Shown here: piece by piece, positions 1 to 7,563 of the stretch
Numbering within the stretch: the stretch's first letter is position 1
Layout: each line of letters begins with the position of its first letter
Source of the DNA: Bacteroidota bacterium
GTDB taxonomy: Bacteria > Bacteroidota > Bacteroidia > Palsa-965
Direction of reading: 5' to 3'
Assembly (NCBI GenBank): GCA_020402865.1
Contig: JADBYT010000014.1
Coordinates: forward strand, 19,634 to 83,633
DNA length: 64,000 nucleotides
Made by a program: the position numbers and the translations under genes
Notes under the pieces: generated by a model
Database searches by the model: none
The model's input: only the letters and a program-made list of their open reading frames with translations
What the model was told of the DNA's origin: nothing

Positions 1-794
1 CAATGATTGTTCCCGATAACAATTTCCTTAAAAAAGACTGTATCTGAAGCGGAACTTCATAATAGTCTTCACGAGTAAACCGAAGTGTACTTTTATGACT
101 GAATGTTCCGTGAGGTTTAATATAAATCGGTCTTTTCAGCTTTCTCTTTTCAACCAGACTATTAAAGTTATCGGGGCATTCACCATCAGAAATTACACGA
201 ATAAAATTATCCTTCCCTGTTTCCTGTAGTATTGACTCATCTAATAATTCATCAAAATTGAAATTTATAATCACATCCAGAAAACGATGCCGGAACATAT
301 GGGCCAGCAATTCGTAATTAAGTGAAACGGCATGGCGATAACCGAAATGACGTATAATATCGTCATGAACATCAAATAACTGACTCAGGTAATACAGTTT
401 GGTTTCGAAATCATTTTCATCAAGTTTATATACTGTACGAACATGCTCAAGTTCCCATTTCATCTGCTTTCTGATTGCTTTTCCTGCTTCAGAATCATCA
501 GCCAGATTCAGATACTTTTTTTCAATTTCCGCAGCAGCTTCTCCGGCCAGATATAGCCCCACTGCTTCTTTTGATGCACCAGCACCAATGATAGCAATAA
601 ACCGTTCGCCCCTGAATGCCTGATGTTCAGATACATTATTAGGCAGCTTATTGTTAAGCACCCTGTAGCGTTCTTCATTTCCTGAATTTCGGGGCAAAGA
701 AGCATTAATCCAATTTACAGCAAGCTTGTAAGCCAAACTGTTCAACACAGCTTCTACCGGATCATTTTTACCTGATGAAAATGTAGCATTCATA
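1..794 (-). CDS. SIR2-like domain protein, partial (3' end beyond window)
   Basis: The first 264 codons of a gene reading leftward out of the window; no stop codon is present. Residues 65-74 form a hydrophobic strand ending in IIGAGAS, the glycine-rich NAD-binding start of SIR2-like folds. Residues 175-185 (IINFNFDELLD) correspond to the TTNYD-type motif, and residues 226-229 (KPHG) to the KxHG motif carrying the catalytic-type histidine. SIR2-like domains of this kind occur in anti-phage proteins that degrade NAD (ThsA, DSR, SIR2-APAZ and similar). The ATG at 794 is the first in-frame start after a stop-rich AT region. The missing C-terminus would show any sensor or effector module. It is divergent from the TIR operon and shares its base composition. 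The SIR2-like assignment is fairly sure; a defence role is inferred. Confidence 0.8.
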
Positions 795-1154
795 AGAATT
801 GTTTTTAACTAATCTTGAAATTTTATATCATAAATACAATAAAAAAATCCGGGAATTGCGTAAAATCCTCAGAACTGAGGATGCCCCTTTTCTCATCAGT
901 AACGAATAAGCTTGATGGTTCAAATCCAATACAAAAATACAGAGCGTATGATATATCAATTATTCAATCACTAAGCCATTGAAAAAAGAGTTAATTGAAC
1001 GCAAATAAAAGACACTTCCAATACGGATAATATTATAATCGAAACTAAAAAGGAATTGAAGTGAATAAAATCATGATAATAAGGGATAACGAATAGTCAA
1101 ATCTGTGGAGGCTTTTAATGCATATAAATACAATTTTTGAATAAAAATAAACAC
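795..1154. other. Intergenic region between divergent SIR2-like and TIR genes
   Basis: This 360-base AT-rich spacer must hold the promoters of both divergent defence genes. On the minus strand TATTTATG at 830-837 matches the Bacteroidota -7 box TAnnTTTG at 7 of 8 positions, about 35 bases before the SIR2-like start. No full match is seen before the TIR gene. A perfect short inverted repeat lies at 865-882. No coding potential is visible. Confidence 0.5.
865..882. promoter_or_regulatory. 18-base perfect inverted repeat, possible operator
   Basis: Eight-base arms (atcctcag / ctgaggat) separated by two bases, upstream of the SIR2-like start and inside the divergent spacer. The two-base centre is too tight for a good RNA hairpin, so a binding site for a dimeric regulator is more likely than a terminator. 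No regulator gene is visible nearby. Function is inferred from symmetry and position only. Confidence 0.35.
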
Positions 1155-1697
1155 ATGGAACAGAAATACGACATCGCCATTTCATTTGATGAAAGTCAAA
1201 CCTATATTGCAGAAATAATTGATAGTCTTTGCAGATGCTTAGAAATCAATTGTTATTACTATAAAGAAAAGAGAACGAGGGGTGTTGGCGAAAGTCTTTC
1301 GCAGGACCTGCAACGAATTTATAAATATCACTCAGACAAATTCATTGTGATTATCTCTGATCACTATTTTTCAAAACAATACTGCCGGTTAGAATGGCAA
1401 TGTATTAAAGAAAAGATAGATCTGTGTAAGAATGAATTAATTCTTGTTGCAGTTAATTCAAACCTTAAAAAAATCATAGAAGAAGAAATGGGAGATCTAA
1501 AATACTTGTTGTGGCCGGAAAATATAAAAGAAATATTTGATTTAATAAAAAAGATAAAAAGAAATATAAATAGTACAGAGAGCGATAGTCTTGATAGTAA
1601 TAATGGAAATATAATAAATAATATTAAAGATAATACTGCCAATGGTGGCAATCAAACTATCATTGGTTATATAAAAAATCAGAATAATAAGAAATAG
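1155..1697 (+). CDS. TIR domain effector with C-terminal amyloid-like motif
   Basis: A 180-residue protein from ATG 1155; an in-frame TTG at 1137 would add six residues, but the ATG gives the expected TIR beginning (KYDIAISF). Residues 4-135 follow the TIR pattern: strand A YDIAISF, the GESL loop near 45, strand FIVIISDHYF, and YCRLEW at 76-81, where E80 sits at the usual catalytic glutamate position of NAD-cleaving TIR domains. An Asn/Ser-rich linker (140-165) leads to a C-terminal motif with residues Q167, I169, G171, Y172, N175-N178. The same motif appears near the N-terminus of the next gene product, four bases downstream. TIR effectors usually deplete NAD or make signalling nucleotides. 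Here the tail is inferred to recruit the TIR domain to its partner. The TIR fold is confident, its activity is not shown. Confidence 0.85.
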   Translation: MEQKYDIAISFDESQTYIAEIIDSLCRCLEINCYYYKEKRTRGVGESLSQDLQRIYKYHSDKFIVIISDHYFSKQYCRLEWQCIKEKIDLCKNELILVAVNSNLKKIIEEEMGDLKYLLWPENIKEIFDLIKKIKRNINSTESDSLDSNNGNIINNIKDNTANGGNQTIIGYIKNQNNKK

Positions 1698-1701
1698 TAT
1701 T

Positions 1702-4332
1702 ATGAGTGATCCGAAAGATAACGAGCAAAAAGCCGAGACCTCTGAGAACTCAACAAACGAGGAAACTAAGCATGTTGAAAATCCTATTAATCAAGAAGAT
1801 GATTCAGATGTTAAGGCCGAAATAAACAAACAAGATATCAGCGAATATAATACAGAGATAAAAAACAACTATTCAAAAAAACAGGAAATTTACGGATATG
1901 TAGGTAACCAAAACAATTACTATGAATCAGGAAGAAAAGTCGATTCCAAACATATCGACATTTCTTTAGATGAACGAGATATCAATTCCCTCGAACTATA
2001 CGCCTTTGGTACAAATTTCGATGAAGCATCTAACAAAATAAAACGCGAATCAGCACTTATCATTGATTGTATAAGTGATATGATGTCCTATTCAATAAGT
2101 TTATTTTTATTTAAAGAATATACAGACTATCTGAATAAATGTATCCGGCTAAAAAACGAACCGAGATCTTTAGATCAACTAAAAGAAGATATTGAAACTG
2201 TAGCAAAGGAAAACAAGGCAAAATTAATACTTGTTCAAATAAAAAGATCTGAAATTTGGTCACAGTTTTTTTCAACGGTTAACACACAAGGCGGAATTGA
2301 TGAACTGAGTAAATATTGTCGTACGAAGCAAGTTATTGTAATTATTAATACATATTCCTACCGATTAAGAGAAAATGAATATGTAAAAATATTCGAGGAA
2401 TGCCCGTATTATTGGAGAGCAAATCCAATACGTAGCCGGTTAAATGAATATTACAAAACAGAATACCGGGACAATAATGACCTGATCAACGTTATTTGTG
2501 AGCGTATTGATGAGTATAAGAAAAATGAAAAAACGCAAGAAGAAAAATATATATTACTCAATCAAATACTTAATGAAACTGAATCAATAATTGAAATCAA
2601 TACCTTAGTAAATAGTATTACTGAACTTCTCGAAAGGGAAATAGGAAAAGGAATTGACCGCATTGAACTTAATTTACTAGAGCAGAATGCTGTAAGAACC
2701 TTAATTTATGTAATTAAACTCTTTGGAAGCATAAGATATTACGATTGCGACAGATTATTGAAATTACTACTTAGTGAAAAGAATGACAGCAAGGAATATA
2801 AACTTTGGCAAATTCAATGTGATTCACTGGTAAAGAGATGCGGCCTTTCGGTAATAAAGAATGAAGCTGAAAAGAGTACGTTTCTTGAAATAATTAACCG
2901 GCAGAAGTTCAATACACTCTCTCGATTGCTTGAGGAAAATTATCCGGCATTTATCAGTCAGAAAAATTTCCAGTTATTTCAAACGGTGGAATGGATGAAG
3001 GTTATCTCCAGCAACATGGCCGATACATTAGCTGATTCATTTTCTTCATCGCTAACCGAATTGGATAATGCAGATCAGATAGAACTACTATTAAAGTGGG
3101 TAAATGCATCTGAAAAGCAAAGAATGGAAATTGCCCAGAAAGAAAGAGCACAGGAAATTATCAGAAAAATAATCTGCAATGTTCTGGAAAAATCAGAAAC
3201 TGATTATGTAATTGATAATGTGCTAAGATACTTCCCTGAAGACACATCGGGGTGGCTGTATTTTATATATGTATTTCATTCGCTCTGCGAAATTGATCGC
3301 TTTAACCGTTATGAATACTTTGTTTACTGCATTACACATGAAAATAGCATTGTAAGAGATTATACCATGCACATGATAGTTGAACTTCAACGAAAAAAAA
3401 AGTTGGATATTATTAAAATTATTGCCGCAAATAAAAAGTCAACACCCTTGCTTAATAAGGACGAATATCATGACAAAGAATACATACTGATAAATTTCAT
3501 AACCCATCTACTTCCTTCACAGCGTGATCTCGAGCAGACCGAAAAGAGCAAATGGCCTTCGGCATTTATGATCTTTTCTTTTTTAGACAAGATTAGTGAA
3601 AGTAAAGATAGCGAATACCCGGATACAGTTCGAAATAAATTAAAGAGTTATGCCACAGACCTTATTGATTTGCTATTAAATCCCAATCTAAGTAAACTGC
3701 CTCGGTCCGATAACTATAACCAACAACTATACATTCTTAGTCGGCAACTTCTAAATAGAAAAAGTCATTCGTTTCTGTTCAACCTATACGCCAAAGATAA
3801 AAAAGTCTGCTCATTAATCAATATTTTCTTTAACTCAAATATACCTGAATTTGCAAAGTATCAGCGAGAGCATGAGGTAGTAAAACAAATTGAGCAGCAT
3901 ATTGCCATTGAAAATTTTATAAACGAAGAAAGCGAATCAGAAGGGCAAGAGGTGAAACCTAATATCAGGGTTAGCAAATCAACAATAAAGAAAATTGACC
4001 AAACGGTATATCAGCAGCAAATAATAACATTAGCTGATAATATACACGACTTGCTTGAGCATATTGAAATGGCCGAAAACTTGGCTGTTCTTATTAGTAT
4101 TCTTAAAATTTCTGTCGTAGAAAATAGCTGCTACGCAGCAGAAATCATGTATGATGAGTTAATGAGATCAGCTGTAAATTACTTAAAAAAGAACAAGAAC
4201 CTGCGAACGCGAATTTTATGGCACTGGTATAACTGTTCATCAATGAACATCAGTAAATATCCGTTTACACCAGCAGATTTCAGACAAATTCGCCTTGAAT
4301 TCATACAACGAAGCAAAATGGAAACTGACTAA
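1702..4332 (+). CDS. Large helical protein with N-terminal motif matching the TIR tail; degenerate NTPase-like
   Basis: An 876-residue protein with no confidently recognised family. Residues 1-50 are acidic and disordered. Residues 61-72 carry Q-E-I-Y-G-Y-V-G-N-Q-N-N, matching the TIR protein's C-terminal motif. Residues about 90-280 alternate hydrophobic strands and helices (ESALIIDCISD, KAKLILVQIK, KQVIVIINTY) in the order of a STAND-type P-loop NTPase, but there is no GxxGxGK[ST] Walker A and no acidic Walker B end. The remaining 590 residues are predicted helical, with HEAT-like stretches. No membrane segment or signal peptide is seen. It is tightly coupled to the TIR gene (4-base gap) and lies 12 bases before the SPFH-like gene. 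I infer a cytoplasmic sensor or scaffold that nucleates TIR assembly. A STAND relationship is a guess from strand order. Confidence 0.6.
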   Translation: MSDPKDNEQKAETSENSTNEETKHVENPINQEDDSDVKAEINKQDISEYNTEIKNNYSKKQEIYGYVGNQNNYYESGRKVDSKHIDISLDERDINSLELYAFGTNFDEASNKIKRESALIIDCISDMMSYSISLFLFKEYTDYLNKCIRLKNEPRSLDQLKEDIETVAKENKAKLILVQIKRSEIWSQFFSTVNTQGGIDELSKYCRTKQVIVIINTYSYRLRENEYVKIFEECPYYWRANPIRSRLNEYYKTEYRDNNDLINVICERIDEYKKNEKTQEEKYILLNQILNETESIIEINTLVNSITELLEREIGKGIDRIELNLLEQNAVRTLIYVIKLFGSIRYYDCDRLLKLLLSEKNDSKEYKLWQIQCDSLVKRCGLSVIKNEAEKSTFLEIINRQKFNTLSRLLEENYPAFISQKNFQLFQTVEWMKVISSNMADTLADSFSSSLTELDNADQIELLLKWVNASEKQRMEIAQKERAQEIIRKIICNVLEKSETDYVIDNVLRYFPEDTSGWLYFIYVFHSLCEIDRFNRYEYFVYCITHENSIVRDYTMHMIVELQRKKKLDIIKIIAANKKSTPLLNKDEYHDKEYILINFITHLLPSQRDLEQTEKSKWPSAFMIFSFLDKISESKDSEYPDTVRNKLKSYATDLIDLLLNPNLSKLPRSDNYNQQLYILSRQLLNRKSHSFLFNLYAKDKKVCSLINIFFNSNIPEFAKYQREHEVVKQIEQHIAIENFINEESESEGQEVKPNIRVSKSTIKKIDQTVYQQQIITLADNIHDLLEHIEMAENLAVLISILKISVVENSCYAAEIMYDELMRSAVNYLKKNKNLRTRILWHWYNCSSMNISKYPFTPADFRQIRLEFIQRSKMETD

Positions 4333-4344
4333 AACAGGCAAGAA

Positions 4345-6156
4345 ATGGATACTCAAAATACTAATACTCAAGGTGAGCAAAAGGAAGTAACCGGAAATGC
4401 ACCCGTAGCAGAAAAAACAGGGTCGGAAAACACCAAATCACAAACCACAGTTAATGAACGAACTGGTGAAACGAATTTGCGTTCAATTATTGCTGCAGTA
4501 GATAACTCACCTCCGGCAGTAAAAGATGTGGATGAAAGTCTGATTTACATTGATATGAAAAAAAATACCAGTTTCAGTCGTCCATGGAACTGGTTGCTAA
4601 AAGAGTACAGAATCTTCTGGACCAAGTGTAATAAAATTATCACTCTTCGGTATTTCGATTGCTATGTAGATGATATTAAGTCGGGCCAACGACTTAAAAT
4701 CGACATTCTTTGCAATGTTGAACTTATCAAAGGGAGTGAGTATAAAGCTGTAATGCTTTTTTACAGAGACACGAACCTTGATGATGCTTTCAGAAATCAA
4801 CTCAGCAGTTGGGTGAAACAGTCGGCATCGAGAAAAGAAAATATTGTAAGTCAGTTTTTTATTCATGAAAGTGAATTAAACAAAGATGTGTGCGAACAGG
4901 CTGAGCGAAACGGATTTAAAATCGAACTACGCTTATCGCCTTTTGTTGATGAAAAAATAGACCAAGATTACGCACTTGTGAAGCATACAGTTACCTGTCA
5001 GATTAAAAACTGGGAAATCAAGCTTCAGTGCACGCTTGTCATGAGTTTGTATGATAAACGCAAATTCAACATGACTTCTATCGACAACCTTAGTAACTGG
5101 ATGAAAGAGAAGATTGAAAAGGTTGTACAGGTAGTAATGATCGACAAAACAATTGCTCAGGTATTACAGGGAGAACCATCTTATGAAATACAAAAAAAGC
5201 TTGAATCTGAAGCATCCGAAATAGGTTTTAGGGTAAAACAGCTTATTTCTATTCCTCTGCTCAATGAAATTGAGCTACTGAATCAATTCACGCTGGATAC
5301 TGAAAAAATAATTAATCCGCAATCAGAAGAAGATCTTGAACACTGCACTTATTACACCACACTGGATATACGCGTTCCAATAAGAATGAATATTACAGTA
5401 AAGGGTTATATCAGTTCGTTTAGCGGTTATGTCGAAAAATACCTTCGACCTGGTATTATACTTTTGGAAAAAATGCGGGAAGAGATTGTTGAAGAAGCCC
5501 GTTTATATGCGCTAACTATTTCACCCGACCAGTTTTATCTTCACTTTAATTCTGAGTATAAAGGGTCGCCATCTGTTGAGTCGGCATTAAGTGCCAAAAT
5601 CAGAAGTTTACTGGAAAGAAAATTTAATGTGGTTACTCCAATTATTCATATCACACCTCTTGATACAGAACTTACTGAACGTTTCAGATATCTTGCTGGA
5701 GAAAATGGAATTTTTGTCTATAAAAACATTGCTGAACGCATTCATTACACCATACAATATGCGGTTACAGGTATTGCCAAAGAAGGATGGTACACGTTCA
5801 AGTCAAAAATTTATCATGATTCGTCTGATGAAAATATGGATATGGGCATAATCGTACAAAAACGAAAAGCATTACTAAGAGAACAGGCGGATGCTGAACG
5901 ACACTCTATCAGTTTAACTCTTACTCATCATTTCAACAGTTTGTTCGATATTCAGTCCAAATATGATAACGAGGATCCAAGAAGTGTTGTTACGCTGAAG
6001 GAGATAACTTCATTTTTTAGTACTGCAGCAGAAAAGATAATAGATTCACATGGTGTAACCATAAAGCTGGTTTCTGTAGCCCGAAATTCAATTAAAGCAG
6101 ACGAAGAGTATAAAGCGAAAGTCAACAATCAAAATAAATTAGATTCCCCAAAATGA
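4345..6156 (+). CDS. Protein with apparent tandem SPFH/band-7-like modules
   Basis: A 603-residue protein with a disordered 50-residue start. By eye, the rest falls into about four repeats, each a run of beta strands, then a long helix, then a short helix ending in a strand such as GFRVKQLISIPL (about residue 310), KFNVVTPIIHITPL (about 440) and GVTIKLVSVAR (about 580). That order (strands, helix, a G-[FV]-x-[VI] strand) is how prohibitin/stomatin SPFH domains end. SPFH proteins scaffold membrane microdomains, but no membrane anchor is visible here. The downstream DUF4407 protein could supply one. It lies third in the TIR operon, and its stop overlaps the next start by four bases (ATGA). The SPFH reading is moderate, and the repeat count is approximate. 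No other family is recognised. Confidence 0.55.
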   Translation: MDTQNTNTQGEQKEVTGNAPVAEKTGSENTKSQTTVNERTGETNLRSIIAAVDNSPPAVKDVDESLIYIDMKKNTSFSRPWNWLLKEYRIFWTKCNKIITLRYFDCYVDDIKSGQRLKIDILCNVELIKGSEYKAVMLFYRDTNLDDAFRNQLSSWVKQSASRKENIVSQFFIHESELNKDVCEQAERNGFKIELRLSPFVDEKIDQDYALVKHTVTCQIKNWEIKLQCTLVMSLYDKRKFNMTSIDNLSNWMKEKIEKVVQVVMIDKTIAQVLQGEPSYEIQKKLESEASEIGFRVKQLISIPLLNEIELLNQFTLDTEKIINPQSEEDLEHCTYYTTLDIRVPIRMNITVKGYISSFSGYVEKYLRPGIILLEKMREEIVEEARLYALTISPDQFYLHFNSEYKGSPSVESALSAKIRSLLERKFNVVTPIIHITPLDTELTERFRYLAGENGIFVYKNIAERIHYTIQYAVTGIAKEGWYTFKSKIYHDSSDENMDMGIIVQKRKALLREQADAERHSISLTLTHHFNSLFDIQSKYDNEDPRSVVTLKEITSFFSTAAEKIIDSHGVTIKLVSVARNSIKADEEYKAKVNNQNKLDSPK

Positions 6157-6440
6157 AATCCACACTAAAAGCGAGAATCAACAATAAACATGCGCCGGTA
6201 CTACCCATTCCGCTTCTAGATCTATTAAAATTAGCACCCGTTGTTTTATTACGCGAGCATATCTGCCCGCTTAAGCCAATTTTAAATATAAGTAATAAGA
6301 AAACCAAATTGGATATTGTAATAGTCCCAGAAATAAAAAAAATAGTTCCACCTCTCAATATGGCGATTCGAGAGATAAAACAGCCATTACCACCGAATAC
6401 AAAATTACCAGAAATCATAATCCCGAAAATAACTAAGTAA
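6153..6440 (+). CDS. Small proline-rich protein of the TIR operon
   Basis: A 95-residue basic, proline- and isoleucine-rich protein starting in a 4-base ATGA overlap with the preceding stop, which argues for translational coupling and a real gene. It contains short repeats of the style VPEIKKIVPPL and KLPEIIIPKI and no clear domain, cysteine pair or membrane span. It could be an adaptor peptide or a poorly folded partner of a neighbour. I do not recognise it. A 98-codon frame on the opposite strand (6122-6418) is considered a shadow because it would be antisense inside the operon. Confidence 0.5.
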   Translation: MKSTLKARINNKHAPVLPIPLLDLLKLAPVVLLREHICPLKPILNISNKKTKLDIVIVPEIKKIVPPLNMAIREIKQPLPPNTKLPEIIIPKITK

Positions 6441-6469
6441 AACTATACGCCACCAATAAAATAAAAGCA

Positions 6470-7519
6470 ATGAAACGAATACTACTTTTTCTTTCAAAAA
6501 CAGATATGGATGTCTTGCGGCAATGCCCGGGAAGCGCATATAACAATCAACTGAGTTTAGGCATATTCGTGCTACTGACCGGGGTTTTTGCCTTCCTTTC
6601 AGGAAGCTATGCGGCCTCTATGCTATTTATCAAGACAGATGGCGCTGGTGAAGAAATCCCACTTGATACTATTGAAATATTATATTCAGGGATTATTGGT
6701 TTTCTTTATGCCTGTATTATTATTGCTATTGACCGGGAAATTGTATCATCAACAAAAAACTCAGCTACATATTTGAGAATTCCACTCGCTATTAGTATTG
6801 GAATAATTCTTTCTATACCTATAGAAATGAAGCTGATGGAGCAAAAAATAGATCAGCAGCTGCAAATAATGCATGTTGAATTATACAAAAAAAGGGTTGC
6901 AGCAAGAAGTGAAATAGAAAAGAATAAATATGCTGCATCACTTGATAGTCTAAGCAAAAAAGTTGAAGCATATTCTAAACAACTAAATGTCCTTAACGAA
7001 AGAAGCCATGACGAAGAAATTGGTAAACTTAGTGAAAGAAGCAGTGGAAAAGCCGGAAGAGGGCCTGTTTTCAATAAACTTGAAGAACAAACGCTACGAA
7101 TACAAGCCGAATATAAAAAAGCCTTATTAGAGTATGAAAATGTGAAACTTAAAGAAGACTCCGTTATTAATGAAGCTGTAAACATGGCTAAGGCTGATTC
7201 AGTAATTAAAGCTGTTGATTTTGTGAGCCGATATCAGGCTATGAAAGAATCTATTTCACAAGATAAAAGTGGCAACATGGAGACAATGAATCTAGGACTC
7301 AAAATTTTGTTCATTTTCATTGAGCTAATACCGGCTTTAATGAAGTTATTTAATTCTACAGATGAATATCAAACACTTATAGAAACCAGACGAAGATTAA
7401 ATTTACAAATGGCACACAGTATTACTCGTGATGGTATGGAAAAAATGGATCGGACAAACGGAAACACCAACTTGCTAGAGAAATACTGGGAGAAAATATT
7501 GAACGCTATTGAAAAATAG
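6470..7519 (+). CDS. DUF4407-type membrane protein with long coiled coil
   Basis: A 349-residue protein with the DUF4407 layout. Three membrane spans lie near residues 28-52, 67-90 and 101-120. A highly charged coiled-coil region covers about 125-265. A final hydrophobic segment at about 276-297 (KILFIFIELIPALMKLF) matches the family's conserved C-terminal helix with its E-x-x-P. The second span ends in AIDREIV, also typical. Function of the family is not established. It is the last gene of the TIR operon, 29 bases after the small proline-rich gene, and converges on hsdR with a 44-base gap. In this context it may be the membrane anchor or membrane effector of the system (inference). The family call is good. 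Confidence 0.75.
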   Translation: MKRILLFLSKTDMDVLRQCPGSAYNNQLSLGIFVLLTGVFAFLSGSYAASMLFIKTDGAGEEIPLDTIEILYSGIIGFLYACIIIAIDREIVSSTKNSATYLRIPLAISIGIILSIPIEMKLMEQKIDQQLQIMHVELYKKRVAARSEIEKNKYAASLDSLSKKVEAYSKQLNVLNERSHDEEIGKLSERSSGKAGRGPVFNKLEEQTLRIQAEYKKALLEYENVKLKEDSVINEAVNMAKADSVIKAVDFVSRYQAMKESISQDKSGNMETMNLGLKILFIFIELIPALMKLFNSTDEYQTLIETRRRLNLQMAHSITRDGMEKMDRTNGNTNLLEKYWEKILNAIEK

Positions 7520-7563
7520 ACATATGCTCATCTAGATAGTAAAATAAATAATAGACATGAATG

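Noticed and set aside
1137..1154. TTG start for the TIR gene
   Set aside because: Adds only a lysine/asparagine-rich hexapeptide; ATG 1155 fits the TIR fold start.
6122..6418. 98-codon minus-strand frame opposite the small proline-rich gene
   Set aside because: It would be antisense inside a compact operon and spans the junction of two plus-strand genes; the plus frame has a coupled ATGA start.
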